A stretch of 64,000 nucleotides of DNA, from contig LNGK01000013.1 of the NCBI GenBank assembly GCA_001510575.1, forward strand, positions 149,011-213,010. The letters run 5' to 3'. Numbering within the stretch: the first letter of the stretch is position 1; each line of letters starts with the position of its first letter. The DNA is from Knoxdaviesia capensis. Its lineage: Eukaryota; Ascomycota; Sordariomycetes; Microascales; Gondwanamycetaceae. Positions 1-11,768 of the stretch are shown one piece after another. Under the pieces are notes generated by a model. That model was not told the origin of the DNA, searched no databases, and was given only the letters and a program-made list of their open reading frames with translations. The position numbers were made by a program, and so were the translations under genes.

Positions 1-1859
1 CCTCCAGGTCTTTGCTCTGAAATACAAGGACCTGCCCACCCTAGGGTATGTCTCGAAACTATCCATTCGACTCGAGAGTGAGTGTTGAGGCACTGACGTT
101 CCAACTTTCTCAATAGATTCACCCACTTCCAGTCTGCTCAACTTATCACGTAAGTCCGTCTTGAATCGATTACTTCTCGGTTTCCCCTTGTGGGCAAATA
201 TTAACGTGGCTGTTTCTTGACAGCGTCGGCAAGCGAGCTGCCCAATGGATCCAGGAACTGGTAACTATAACCCACCATCTTCTCAAGCCGTTTGACCCCA
301 CCTAACTCTTGCACAGATTATGGACCTGGAAGACCTCGAGCATGTCCGCGACCAGCTGCGTTTCCGCGGTGCCGGTTAGTCACATTCTCTATCAACCATG
401 GATCCGACTGGCCACCCACCACTAACACACCCCATTTCTGTCCCGCTCTAGTTGGTACCACCGGAACCCAAGCGTCCGTACCCCGGAATCGCACTACTAG
501 CAGTGCATGCGCACTGACAGATGAAAGGGATGCCATGACTAACACCGCTTCATTTCTTCCCCCCACGCAGCTCTTTCATGGAGATCTTCCACGGAAATGG
601 CGACAAGATTGATCAGCTGAACGTGCTGCTCTGCCAGAAGGCTGGATTCCCCGGCATCTATCCCGTGTCTACGCAAACTGTTCGTGCTCTCTCATTCCAA
701 CCCCTCTGCTTTTCCGCTGGCCTTGTGCTCGCGGTTGTCTGTGCATATGTACTGACTCCGTGTAATTGATCACCCGAATAGTATACGCGCAAGGTGGACC
801 TGTATGTTCAAGAGATCTCTCCCGTGCATTGTCGCCGAGCTGTCCCAAGCTCGACTCCCCGGCGGGCGGAGACTGCAATGGGCTAACCTTGTTAACTATT
901 TGGTTTTTACCAACAGCCGCGTCGCTAATGTGCTCTCGGCTTTTGGCGCAACTGCCCAGTGCGTACCCTGCCATCCCCCCCCCCAAACTTACTCACTGTC
1001 CCGAGCTGTGTACTAACCCAATCCATCCTGCAGGCGCATTGCCACTGATATCCGGCATCTAGCCCATTTGAAAGGTGAGTAAATGCTAACAAACAGATCC
1101 TACATTGGTTATGCGCCAAGATACTGACTGTAAACAACAAATATGTGCAGAGCTGGAGGAGCCGTTCGAGAAGGATCAGATTGGATCCTCGGCCATGGCC
1201 TACAAGAGAAACCCCATGCGTAGCGAGAGAATCACGGCCCTGGGCCGTGAACTGCAGAACCGCAATGCCAATGCTGCGCAAACATTCTCTGCCCAGTGGT
1301 TCGAGAGAACCCTGGACGACTCGGCTATCCGTAAGTGGTGCTGAATGATATATCCCGCCGCTGCAGACAGATGCATAGGCCAATATCTAACGTCCATGAC
1401 CATAATTCAGGCCGCATCGATATCCCCGAGCAGTTCCTGCTCGCCGACGCCATCTGCTTGTCGCTGGATAACGTCACGAATGGCCTGGTGGTTTACCCGC
1501 AGGTCATCCGCGCGCACATCAACGCCGAGCTGCCGTTCATGGCCACGGAGAACATCATCATGAAGCTGGTGAGCAAGGGCGGCAGCCGCCAGGAGGCACA
1601 CGAGCAGATCCGCGTGCTGTCGCACGAGGCGTCGGCGGTAGTCAAGAACGAGGGCCGCCCGAACGACCTGATCGAGCGCATCCGCCGCACCGAGTACTTC
1701 GCGCCCATCCACGGCGAGCTGGATGCCGTGCTCGACCCCGCGCTGTACACAGGCCGCGCGGCCGTGATTGCGGAGCGCATGTGTGCGGAGGCCGAGCAGA
1801 AGCTGGCCAAGTACAAGACGTACCTGGACCAGGCTACGACGGCGCAGCTGTCGGTTTAA
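1..1859 (+). CDS. ADE13: Adenylosuccinate lyase, 3' part (gene starts outside window)
   Basis: Adenylosuccinate lyase acts twice in purine synthesis, releasing fumarate from SAICAR and from adenylosuccinate. The 5' part lies left of the window. Exons fitted by GT-AG boundaries and reading frame: 1-45, 117-149, 224-260, 317-374, 452-473, 571-679, 782-801, 917-958, 1034-1074, 1151-1330, 1411-1859 (stop TAA 1857-1859). The joined frame reads the family segments GTTGTQAS, YPVSTQTYTRKVD and the fumarase/ASL signature SSAMAYKRNPMRSE (about 1184-1225), then the C-terminal helical domain. The donor at 474 (GTCCGT) was chosen because it keeps the frame; the nearby GTACCC at 478 would break it. Ten introns in about 1.4 kb, with exons as short as 20 nt, is very intron-rich. 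The family assignment is secure; single splice sites are inferred without transcripts. Confidence 0.93.
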
Positions 1860-3940
1860 GGACGCTGCATTCCTTGATTTGGCACTGACCAGGTCTTGTT
1901 TTTGGTGATTTGTGTCGTGATAGGATCCCGCGCTCCAGAAATGACACTGTCACCGCACGGAAAAAATCTCGAAAAGTTTTGGCTTTAGAAGAACAGAGTA
2001 GGTTTTGACTTTTTAGCATACCTTTTACATATATATTTGAGTTTGAGGTGGCAGACAGCACTGGTGTCACAAGCGCAGTATTGCTGCATTCATCTACATG
2101 GCACCGTTGAAACCCTCGTGTCTTGCTTGCTGTAAGGCAGAAACACCCGGACAAAAATGCCCAGGAGAACCAGTAACTGTGTGCAACTGCACCCCTCCTT
2201 CATGATTCAGTGTCCAGTAGCAATCCCCCGAGCTCCAAACTGGGTGATATTATATTCGTTATAGTGACGGTCTTGATTCCATCTCAACCCGGGCGTTTGC
2301 GGAATCATTCTTATCTGCACCACCATGTACAGAGAGGAAGCATGAGTAAATATACGGGTACAGTTGCGTGGTGACGAGAAAATGAGCACCTGCAATCTCG
2401 TAAGAGTCTGGTTTTGTCCGCAGCGGCTAGGTCCCTCAATTCTGTGATTCCATTGGGGCGGTTTTCCACGGAGCATGCATCTTACACACACTGGGATGTC
2501 TGCGCGCGGCCGATACGTCAACTAGGCCAACCACTCCGGGGCTGGCACCCAACTTTAAGGTACGAACTGCGTTGAGTACCTCCCAGCCCTGTTGTACTAT
2601 AGTTATCCAAAAACCAGCCATCTGCTGCAGCACCCCCCCGCGCACGCAAGACCTAGGACCATTGTCGAGACGGAATGCGGACTTCCTCAAGGCGGGAAGA
2701 CAAGCGAGGAGCAAACACTAGCTCTGGAATTTGCCGACGAGACGCAGGAGGGGAGCTATGTGGAGGACACAGCGAACGCCGAGAGAAGAACCCAGCCTGA
2801 CACGTATGCAGGATCAGGATCATGGGTAGCTCTTAGACGGAGGAACCGTGGCGCCTAATTGTTGAGCTAGAAAGAGCACCAAGAAAGCGGGAGAACACGG
2901 CAAGAACAAATGCTAAAAGGAACTCGTGCACGACAAGTTCTGGGAAGAAGCAGCAACTTGAATGGCGGTGTGTGAAGGATGTGCGTCCAGAAGCTGTTTG
3001 GAACACAGCGCAAACATGCATCCGCGATTGGCACCTCCACGCGATGCTCGATTCGGTGCTCAATAAGGAAGCGAAAAAATTCCACTCCAGCCAACCACCG
3101 TTTTGTCTGTCTCACCACTGCATATATCAAGGAGGACAACCACCAAGCCAGCACAGAAAAAAACACTAGGGCCCAAGATTGCCGGGATGGCAGGGACCAG
3201 ATCGCGATTCGTGTGAACTAAATAAGCGGCTTCTGCCTCCACAAGACTGCATATATAAGGTTCAAAGCTTTGCCCTAAAAAGGGTCAATAAGAAACAGGA
3301 AAAAGCGGAGGGCGCTCGGCCGGTCGTTGGTCTAATCCGGACATGGAGGAATTGCACGTAGGCTAGACGGAGGAGACGCTGCGTCTTGGGAAAGGTGGTA
3401 GATGCGGTGCGGCCGTGTAGTGCATTCCTTCGTGCTTCTCCAATAACCGACCCCCATCCACAGTCGCTTCGCGGTTTACAACTCCAACCAACATGGGACA
3501 CACAACTACGCACAAGTCTAGGGGCGGAAGACTTGACGGTACCTTCTCATGTGTACGCACGGGGGCCTACAGCCCAGCGTGCAACCGGAAGCTTTCAGCT
3601 CTGGTGCCGGTCTCTCCATCCACTCACTCACGGCGCTATACATAGACAGGGGACCTGAGTGGTGTGGTACATGTCATCCACCAGATATAGCTGTCTGGAC
3701 GGGAACTGTGTCAGAACCAGAGATATAAGAAGGCGTATTCCACCCGACGGAAACAGGCCATTGTTCCCATTCTTCTCTTTCTTTCGCTCCAGCTTCTTCA
3801 GTCTTGCTTGCCAACAAGGGGCAACTTGTTCTTCTCACACACATATCGTCCTTTCTCCGGCCTTCTTTGTCAGTCATTGACCGAAGCTAGCCAAGCTCCT
3901 GTTCTTCCGTTTGACTGTTGCAATTGCCGTGTTGTGCATC
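1860..3940. other. Intergenic region, no gene recognised
   Basis: About 2.1 kb between ADE13 and the lipase gene. It has normal dinucleotide composition, with CA and TG frequent, so it is not RIP-mutated. Short open frames here (for example 2592-2858) have no recognisable motif and no codon bias like the neighbouring genes. The part just upstream of 3941 is CT-rich and has an AT-rich TATA-like stretch (GATATAAGAAG, about 3720), which fits a promoter and 5' leader for the lipase gene. No tRNA was recognised by eye. Confidence 0.5.
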
Positions 3941-5488
3941 ATGGCGCCTCTCATCCACCGCCACGGCCTGATGGCCCTCTCGCTAGTGGTTGCTTGCGCC
4001 ACGCTGGTCTTTGGCCAGTTCCCGCTGTCGCCGCAGACGGACACGTGGGCGTCGACGTTCGAGCTCACGCCAGCGCAGATCGCCATCCTGGGCCTGTCGC
4101 CTACGATCGTCAACAACGCTAACATCGTCAAGCGCTTCGAGGAGACCAACTTCGCCACCGGCTCGGTGTTCGCCGACTCCTTCTACACGAACTTGCCGGC
4201 CAACACCGCGTCGATTGCGCCCGGCGGGCTGATCAAGGTGCAGGCCAGCGTCAGTGTGGCGCCGTTCACGATCGCGCCCGGGCTGGCGCTCTCGCGCTTC
4301 ATTTACCAGTCGCTCACGCTAAACAACACCAAGGTACCCACGTCGGCGTACATCCTCTGGCCGTACGAGTCGGCAGCGTTGTCGGGGCCGATGCCGGTGG
4401 TAGTGTGGGGCCACGGCTACAACGGCCATGTGGCCGAGTGCGCGCCGTCGCACCAGCGCGGCCTGTGGAACGACTACGCAGCGCCGCTGGCGCTGGCGCT
4501 GCAGGGGTACGCGGTGGTGGCGCCCGACTACGCGGGCATCGGCGTGCCGCGCTATGCGAATGGGTCGACGATCTACAACCAGGCGCTGCTGTCCATGGCC
4601 ACCGGCAACGACCTGCTGTTCGCGCCGGCGGCCGCGCGACAGGCGTTCCCCGGGAAGCTGACGACGCAGTTCGTGGTGATGGGCCATTCCCAGGGCGGCG
4701 GCGCGGCGTGGGGCGCGGCCCAGCAGCAAGTCACCAGAAACGTGCCGGGATATCTGGGCGCGATTGCGGTGGCGCCGACCACGAACACCACGTACCAGGC
4801 GGAAGTGCTGGGGTCGCCGCTAGGGCTGCTCTTCGGCGCGCGCGCGGTGCTCACGGTGTACCCGCAGCTGTCGCTGTCGGACGTGCTGCAGCCGCTCGGC
4901 GTGGGCATCACGCAGTTCATCGAGAGCGTGCAGGGCTGCGCCTCGTCGCTGGGGCAGCTGCTGACGGACCTGTACACGGAGAACCCGATCCGGTTCCTGC
5001 AGACGGTTCGGGCGGAGTTCATGGCCACGTGGTGGGGCCGCAACCTGCAGGCGATGAACAACGCCGGCGGGCGGGCGTTTGCCGGCCGGCTGCTGGTGAT
5101 CCAGGGCATGGCCGACGGCAAGGTGCCAGAGATTGTCACGTCGCGCGCGGTGAACTCGACGTGCACGTACGGCCGCGTGGAGTACGTGCGGGCGGCAGGC
5201 ATCGGCCACGACGCCATCATGTTTGCGACGCAGCAGACGTGGATGAAGTGGATCCAGGACCGCTTCACCGAGGCACTGCCGCCGCCGGGCTGGCTGCTGC
5301 AGGCGCACTGCCCGCTGGGGCTGGATCTGCATGAGGAGGAGGCTGTGGCCGAGTCTCAGCACTGCACGCCGCACCGCGGGTGCCGGTACACGACGATCGG
5401 GCTGAACCCGGTGCGGCCGATTGCCGACTACGGGCAGAGCTTGAGGTACTTCCTGTCGTGGGCGCGCAGCAGTTACCAGGTTGGTTAG
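3941..5488 (+). CDS. Secreted alpha/beta-hydrolase, probable secretory lipase
   Basis: Single-exon gene of 515 aa, started at the first in-frame ATG (3941); upstream codons in this frame begin only at a TTG. Residues 1-25 form a signal peptide: a basic start, a hydrophobic core (LMALSLVVACATLVFG), then a polar mature start. The catalytic triad can be placed: Ser250 in the nucleophile elbow GHSQGG, Asp392 in GMADGKVP and His423 in GIGHDAI. A conserved WGHGYNGH segment before the elbow probably forms the oxyanion-hole region. Several N-x-S/T sites and Cys near the C-terminus fit an exported, disulphide-bonded enzyme. Size and layout resemble fungal secretory lipases of the LIP type, so ester hydrolysis outside the cell is the best guess. 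Substrate is unknown, and another secreted esterase is possible. Confidence 0.82.
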   Translation: MAPLIHRHGLMALSLVVACATLVFGQFPLSPQTDTWASTFELTPAQIAILGLSPTIVNNANIVKRFEETNFATGSVFADSFYTNLPANTASIAPGGLIKVQASVSVAPFTIAPGLALSRFIYQSLTLNNTKVPTSAYILWPYESAALSGPMPVVVWGHGYNGHVAECAPSHQRGLWNDYAAPLALALQGYAVVAPDYAGIGVPRYANGSTIYNQALLSMATGNDLLFAPAAARQAFPGKLTTQFVVMGHSQGGGAAWGAAQQQVTRNVPGYLGAIAVAPTTNTTYQAEVLGSPLGLLFGARAVLTVYPQLSLSDVLQPLGVGITQFIESVQGCASSLGQLLTDLYTENPIRFLQTVRAEFMATWWGRNLQAMNNAGGRAFAGRLLVIQGMADGKVPEIVTSRAVNSTCTYGRVEYVRAAGIGHDAIMFATQQTWMKWIQDRFTEALPPPGWLLQAHCPLGLDLHEEEAVAESQHCTPHRGCRYTTIGLNPVRPIADYGQSLRYFLSWARSSYQVG

Positions 5489-7316
5489 GGGGAGTTGGGT
5501 TCAGGGTTACGTTGCGATTGCGATGAAGCGAGGCGTGAGGGTGTCAACGGCTGTGGTCAGGAGGGGACAGGGGAAGGGCATTGTCACAGATCAAGAGATG
5601 AATGATGACGTCAACGGGCAACGCGATATTGAGAGAGAAATGTATATTTCGCGTGTATATATACACGGAGAATAACTATGCTCCGGGCTGTCATATAAAT
5701 CTTCACGTCTATTCTTACCTTGCGGTGCTGGTTACTCTCTGCTTTACTCACCCAATGACGCAGGTTTGGGTTCGGGATAGAAAGCAGGAATAAATTATTC
5801 GATGGCAAGAGAAACAAAGCTCGGTCACAGTGAGTGAGGCTTATACGTTCTGCAGCGGTTTCATAGAAGGGTTGGCAGAGGTCCCGTATTATGATGCACA
5901 CACAATCTTTATATCTCCGGCGGTAAAACCAGAAAAGACAGGAGGAGATCCTGTAGATCGCCAAAGTTCAAGTTCATCCCTATCAAGGACCCGTGGAAGG
6001 CATCCATAGGACAGCAAAGCTGGCAGTTAAGGACAAACTGCGAATGACACAACAAAACAACGGAACGAAAGTGTTGGTGGGCGCTGGGCAGCATCACAAT
6101 TAAAAAAAACTGAGGAGATGAACGGGTTTGCCTGGCTGATTCAGATGATAATGGAGTGACGCTGAACAGGAAATATGGTGAAGAACTGCCCACTAAAGCG
6201 AGCCCGCAAAATTAGTCAATCTGGGCAGGAATCCCATCTCTCTCGTGTCGCAACAGTCCACGTGCACCAGTCCCTGGTTTTTACTTGGTGCAATCCTGTG
6301 CCGCTTGGAATTTCCCAGGCCAACTTCTAGCAAAGCTCTGTTCGGGGGTTTTTGGGCGGAGCTTAGAACAAAGGGTCGGCGCCAACTTCTTGGTGGCGTT
6401 TCCCACTATCTATTTCGAGCAGGTTGTCACGACCGGTGGGGCTTTTTGGGCGACCCACTATCGGGTTGGTTGTGAATTGTCGGTGTGAGGTGAACTGGTC
6501 TTTTGAATCTTTCCTGCTGCTGTGAACGCCCATATCACCAGGAGCGAACACTCAGGTCCGCTCTCTGTAAAACGCCCCTCGTGATCATTTGCCTTTCTGA
6601 TAGGGTTGTTCCCTAACCTGGACCCTAAGCCACACCCCTGGATATACCGCCCACTCGCATATTACTCCGACCGGCTACGCCATCAACAGCCTGGTGAATG
6701 CGTGTGATAGCATCCCCACACCTGCCGCCGCAACTTGGGTTCTTTCGTGTGCGTGAGACCAGACACACAGAACGGATGACAGTATCTCCTTGACGCCGTT
6801 CAAGCAACGGAGTTATCCCCTTCAGCAAAAAGCACGGACGCAACGCAAACGGGGAGTTTGCCACCACAAGCGGTTTATGCTGACGACCTTGTACGAGGAG
6901 GACCTTTGATCGCACACTACTGCATGTCCTGCCCTGTCCTGTCCTTCACTGGCTGTTCCATGGATGACCTGTCTCCCGCGTAAACTTTACCTAACCAGAT
7001 GCACCATCTGGCCTTCCCCACATATAATCTTGGGTGGGGGATGGGATGCATCGCTTAAACCTGCTTAGTGTTCCAGCTTGCTAGGAGAATAAACAGGTTC
7101 GTTGCTCTTCTGGAAAGAAACCAGTTTTTCTCTTTTCCACCACAACAGGCTCTGCTCTTGTTTCGTTTCACCAACTTCGCCGCTGGGAAATCACCCAAAA
7201 AAACACCAGAACCTCTCGCCTGAACAAACATTTTAGCTTTCCTTTTTTATCTGATCTGTCGCTTGTTCTTGCTTCGCCTCCCACCCAAGCTTCTCTTCCT
7301 CCGCTCCTTCGCAACA
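5489..7316. other. Intergenic region and 5' leader of the metal transporter
   Basis: About 1.8 kb with normal composition and no convincing gene. The last ~250 bases before 7317 are CT-rich with runs of T, typical of fungal 5' leaders. Short open frames at 6245-6475 and 6625-6915 lack motifs and codon bias. AT-rich sequence at about 5640-5660 and 5810 probably belongs to the lipase 3' untranslated region and downstream spacer. Confidence 0.5.
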
Positions 7317-8683
7317 ATGGGCGGCCCTGACACCCCGCCGACCGCCGACGCCGCCTCGGTCCGTGCCCAGTCCATGGCCGACACCGAGCGCGCCGCCACG
7401 TCGCAGGTCGACATCAACGACCCCTACAACCTGTCGCCGCACATCAAGAGCGAGACCGACCTCGGCAGGATCACCCAGAACACCTCGCGCAAGCGCATCC
7501 ACCACTCGTTCAGCCGCCAGACCGCCAAGGACCGCCGCGTCGCCGACTACTACCGCGACCAGAACGAGAATATCCGCAACCTGCTGAAGAGCGTCGACGA
7601 CCACGAGCGCGAGGCACGCGAGACCCAGGGCGACACCAACCTGCGCTATCAGATCGCCGTCAAGGGCTCGCTGGCCGCCAATGTCGTGCTGTCGGGCCTG
7701 CAGCTGTTCGCCGCCATCACCTCCGGCTCGCTGTCGCTGTTTACCACCATGGTCGACTCCGTCTTTGACCCCTTCTCCGGCATCATGCTGCTGCTGTCGC
7801 ACCGCGCCGTCAAGAACTTCGACACCCACAAGTACCCGTCTGGCCGCGCCCGCATCTCCACCGTCGGCAACATTGTCTTCTCGTTCATCATGTTCTCCGT
7901 GTCGCTGGTGCTGATTGTCATGTCGGCCAAGCAGCTGGCCGACGGCTCCGACGACGAGACCAACGACTTCCACCTGTCGTCCGTCATCGCCGTGTGCATT
8001 GCCTTTGGCACCAAGTTCGGCCTGTTTCTGTACTGCTGGTCCATCAAGCACATCTACTCCCAGGTCGAGATTCTTTGGCGCGACCATCGCAACGATCTGT
8101 TCATCAACGGCTTTGGAGTGCTTACCTTCTCTGCCGGCAGCAAGATCAAGTGGTGGATCGACCCTCTCGGTGCCATTCTGCTCTCGGTCTTGATTGCCAC
8201 CCTCTGGCTGCGCACTGCTTATGAAGAGTTCCAGCTTTTGATTGGCATTTCCGCCGAGCCGCAGTTCCTGCAGCTGATCACCTACATCAGTATGTCTCAC
8301 ACCCTTGCACCAAACTTTCTCGTTTTCTGGCACCTGTCCGTTCTAACCACACTGTCTGTGATATAGCCATGACCCACTCTCCCGATATCAAGCAGATCGA
8401 CACCGTGCGCGCCTACCACAGTGGCCCGCGTCTCGTTGTCGAGGTTGACGTTGTCATGGACCGCAACGAGCGTCTCGAGATTGCGCACGATGTCGCCGAG
8501 GCTCTGCAGATGAAGCTGGAGAAGCTTCCCGGCGTCGAGCGTGCCTATGTCCACATCGACTACGAGACCAGCCACAAGCCTGTAAGTTGGCCCGTCAAGT
8601 GCATCGTCATATCGCATGTCCGGCTCTAACCATCTTCCTTTCTTTTGTTTCCACAGGAGCACGAGCCTAAGAAGGATCTATAA
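7317..8683 (+). CDS. Cation diffusion facilitator (CDF) metal transporter, Mn-type motifs
   Basis: Three exons: 7317-8289, 8367-8581, 8657-8683 (introns GTATGT...TAG and GTAAGT...CAG), giving 404 aa. The start at 7317 is the first ATG of the frame and opens a soluble, charged N-terminus of ~115 aa ending in a conserved YYRDQNENI-like stretch. Then come membrane segments with DSVFD (residues 147-151) and DHRND (256-260), the paired metal-site motifs of CDF proteins. Both are DxxxD rather than the HxxxD of zinc carriers, a pattern associated with manganese members of the family. A cytosolic C-terminal domain of ~85 aa follows (DTVRAYHSGPRLVVEVDV... PGVERAYVHIDYE), the usual CDF regulatory domain. 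Expected role: proton-coupled export of Mn2+ (or Fe2+) from cytosol to an organelle or outside. The metal is inferred, not proven. Confidence 0.9.
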
Positions 8684-9386
8684 AAAGTTCCTCTTGACAC
8701 CCGCCGCCGTAGCTCTTTGACGAGCTGGCTACCCACCTCTTTTCCATAACTTCCACACAGGAAATCTCAGCTCTATCAGTAATTCTTTCCCTCGATGGTT
8801 CTCTTTTTGACTTCATAGGGAGCCTTATCTCACTTATTTTTTTTCTCGCACATTCTGCATTTCCTCTTTCTTGCATTTATTCCGGTTTACAGCCCGTCGT
8901 TTTCTTTTCTTTTCGTTCTGCTTTGCTCCGAGACTTGCTTCTCTCACTTCAGGGGAGGCTCGGCGAGCACCCGCCGGCTCGCGGTTGAACGAAATCTCCC
9001 ATGGATTTTGGGACCGGAGATTTCGCTTCTCTCTTCTTTAATGACATCCCTATGACCCCTTCTTGCCGTCCCCGTAATATCCGTGACATTACTATACTTT
9101 CAATCCGGTGACCGGAAATGCCCGACTCGCCATAGCATTGACCACTCGCTGTCTTCCTACGTCAATTTTAAGGAAAAATCTCCACAGCAATCTATATCCG
9201 AATTCTATTTGTATTTCCCAAAAAAAAAAAAAAAAGGTTGGTTCTATCAATAGGAAGTCTATCCCTCTAGGGTGTCTATCGCCGCGTCTATGCATCTATG
9301 TCATACTATTCTCTCTAAGCAGAGACAGCAGCATTTATCAGCTGCTGTTGCTCTCTAGATTTAGTGGCCCTGCGGTCTCTACTGAC
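8684..9386. other. Convergent spacer between CDF and MFS genes
   Basis: Both flanking genes end here, tail to tail. The spacer is T/C-rich, includes a run of 16 A at about 9220-9235, and contains the hairpin listed at 8990-9025. It presumably holds both 3' untranslated regions and polyadenylation signals. No gene recognised. Confidence 0.5.
8990..9025. terminator. Hairpin in the convergent 3' spacer
   Basis: Perfect 10-bp inverted repeat, CGAAATCTCC at 8990-8999 and GGAGATTTCG at 9016-9025, with a 16-nt loop. It lies about 310 bases past the CDF stop and 360 past the MFS stop. It could be a 3'-end structure for either transcript or a small relic of a mobile element; function is inferred from position only. 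Confidence 0.35.
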
Positions 9387-11174
9387 CTACTTGACAAACT
9401 CTGCCTTTCGCAGTCCCTTGAAACCCCCCTTCCAGCCAAACCACCCGGTTTCATGTGGCCCGCGCATCAAGGTTGCAATGAGTGCAATACCGACAAAGCC
9501 AACTGTACGAACGGGTCCCCCATCTGGTTAGCACTTCTTCTCCTTATCCTCTCCTACACACTGTCATTCTTGACCGAGTATTGCACTTACTGCTACTTCC
9601 ACTGCTCCATGTCCATCCGCCTTGCGCATACAAGCGATTGCCAACCGCTGTGCCCGTCAACTGCCCGCAGAACGCCGCGACCATGTACGCCGTGTTGATC
9701 CGGTTGCGTGCCAGCGGATTGATGGTGTACACAGCTGTGCGGTTGGCAACCTGTGTGATCTGGTTGCCGAGGTCCACGAAAGTCGATTGTAGGATCGGCC
9801 CTGCCACGGACCGTGGCGCCACAAACGCGCCGATTATCGTGCCGGTCAGCGACAGCGACAGGCCAACCACGCCCGACACCCACGGCACAAAGCGATCGAG
9901 CACGAGCCGGCCGTACACTGGCCCGGAGCAAATAGCCGCGATGCCGATCAGCGAGAACAGGCCGATGACCACAGTCGAGTACTCGTACGGCGGCGACGCC
10001 AGCAGGAAGGTCAGCGTGGTCCAGAAGGTGGTGAAGATGGCGCTGACGCAGAAGGCCACGAAGGCCGCGTGCGCCAACACCGGCTCGGTCACCGCCATGC
10101 GGGCCACGCTGGCCAGCGCACCCGTGTAGCTGATGGCGCCGTCGGGGTTGGTGCGCGGGTAGTCCGGCATGAACAGGAACAGCAGGCCGCAGATCAGCGC
10201 CTGCACGCCGAGCGCGAACCAGTAGATGTTGCGCCAGTGCGTGTAGTTTGCTAGCACACCCGATAGTAGCCGCGCGATCAGTAGGCCGAGCATGATCCCG
10301 CTGACCACGATCGAGATGCTGCTGGCCTTGCGGTTCGCGGGGGCAAAGTCGCCGACTAGCGGGAGCATCAGCTGGGGGGTCACGGTGGTCACGCCGCAGA
10401 TGAAGCAGAGGGCAGAGAACACGGGGAACGATGTAGTTATGCAAAGGCCGATCCACTGATAAAGCAGTAAGTTGTTAGTTCGAGTTCCGGGGGGGTTACG
10501 TTGCACGAGATAGGGAGAATCTTACCGCGAGAGTGGTGAAACCAACCAGGCCGATGATGAATTGGCGGCGTTTGACCATATCACCTAACGGGCAGATGAA
10601 GAGGAGGCCAACGGCGTAGCCGGACTGCATCAATGTAGCCACCGAAGACGCCTTCTCGAACGACACGTCAAACTCCTCGGCAATGCGGTTTAGAATCGGC
10701 TGGTTGTAGTAGAGGTTTGCCACCGTGAATGCTCCAGCCTGAGAATTTACACTAGGATTAGTACACGAGAACACGAGTATCTTCCCAGAAACAAAATTGA
10801 AGAGGACTCTGGATGCTTACTGCTGCATACAACGCAGTCAGCCCCATCGTGAACGGCGGTGGATTTTCGGGGTTGTACCGACACCGCTCCGGCGTCCACA
10901 TTAACACATCCACGACCCGGTCCCACACGGACCGCCGCGCCGGCTCCAGTTCGGATACGACCGGCTCGTCGGAGACCTGCAGGTCACTATTTTTTTCATC
11001 GCCTACTTCTATCAGGGTGTCTGACGAGTCCGCGGGGGTGGTTTCGGATATTCCGGAGGCTCGCCGGCCGGGAACCATTGGGGCTCCGGAGTCTGGCGGC
11101 AAAGCATCGGCAGATTGTGATTCCGGTGCGCCGGGGGCCGGCATTTCTTCAGTCCGTGGCTGGAAACGACTCAT
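9387..11174 (-). CDS. Major facilitator superfamily transporter (DHA1-like, unknown substrate)
   Basis: Four exons on the minus strand: 11174-10821, 10738-10526, 10455-9591, 9523-9387 (stop TAG at 9389-9387), giving 522 aa. All introns are GT-AG; splicing at 9590/9524 replaces an out-of-family tail by one that continues the last membrane helix (VRTVGFVGIALIATLMRGP). A polar N-terminus of ~105 aa rich in Pro, Ser and Asp precedes about 12 membrane segments. NLYYNQPIL opens helix 1 and GDMVKRRQFI is the MFS loop 2-3 motif (family form G-x-x-x-D-R-x-G-R-R, here degenerate). The central loop is around PDYPRTNPDG. The sequence resembles bacterial AraJ-like and drug:H+ antiporter-like carriers present in many ascomycetes. 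Export of a small molecule by proton exchange is the likely role; the substrate cannot be told. Its upstream region is interrupted 384 bp away by copia element A. Confidence 0.85.
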
Positions 11175-11557
11175 TTCTGGAGACTAATGTGAGGCAGGCT
11201 CCGTGTACGAGTAGAGAGCCCGGCCGGAAATGGACCGTCGAGGTGTCACCGGGACGGGGGAAATCGGGGACTTTGTGTGATTGGGTTGGCCCGTCGGAAG
11301 GGACTGTCAGTTGCCGAAACTGCCTGGACCTACCGTGTAAATGAGGTCGAACCGGGATACATGAAGGTAAAAAAAAAAAAATTTGCAGACAAAGAAAACC
11401 CCAGAATCAAATTTCAAAAATTCTACGAGCGGTATATAATTCTAAAATCAGGAATATCGTCCGTCAGTCCATGAATCCTACGGACAATATAATGGGGGAA
11501 CCGCAGGGTCAAATTGCCTAATCTGGAAGCCGACTAAGAACAAGAACTCACCTATGG
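11175..11557. promoter_or_regulatory. Upstream region of the MFS gene, bounded by a retrotransposon
   Basis: 383 bases of unmutated sequence between the MFS start codon and the left LTR of copia element A. It contains an A-rich tract (11370-11382) and must hold the MFS promoter unless the LTR contributes. A TATA-like GGTATATAAT (about 11431) is on the plus strand and reads away from the MFS gene. No further element recognised. Confidence 0.4.
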
Positions 11558-11768
11558 TGAGAGAAGGAAGGCAATCGATGCAAGGCAGAAGCCCTAACCC
11601 TATGATGACTCATTAATAGAATTGATTAGTCATTTACCCCTAATAATAATCTATGTATATTAACATTTCCTATTCCGGAATAAGGGAGAAGAAAACTTAG
11701 TCTTAATATAACTAAGAAATTAATTAAAGTCTATTTTTATTAATTATTCTATTACTACGTGATTTAAA
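11558..11768 (+). repeat. Left LTR of copia A
   Basis: About 211 bp, starting TGAGAGAAGG. Its first ~130 bases are barely mutated while its last ~70 are fully RIP-mutated. The start is set by where similarity to the right LTR begins (TAAGAGAAGG at 16185). The end is uncertain by a few bases because the copies differ by a 2-base gap just before GGTTATAAGC, the putative primer-binding region shared with copies B and C. Confidence 0.85.

Noticed and set aside
1860..3940. Small genes in the spacer (frames at 2592-2858, 2972-3169, 3386-3658)
   Set aside because: Short, without motifs, codon bias or splice support.
4405..5374. Long open frames overlapping the lipase on both strands (for example 4405-5334 plus, 4573-5268 minus)
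   Set aside because: Shadows caused by GC-rich third positions of the lipase; no motif and no plausible start.
7233..8333. 366-codon open frame antisense to the CDF transporter
   Set aside because: Opposite-strand shadow of a well-supported gene; low-complexity Gly/Val/Asp/Gln sequence.
3941..11174. Biosynthetic or metal-uptake gene cluster formed by lipase, CDF and MFS genes
   Set aside because: No backbone enzyme or regulator is present, orientations differ, and each gene is a common single-copy type; no shared pathway is visible.
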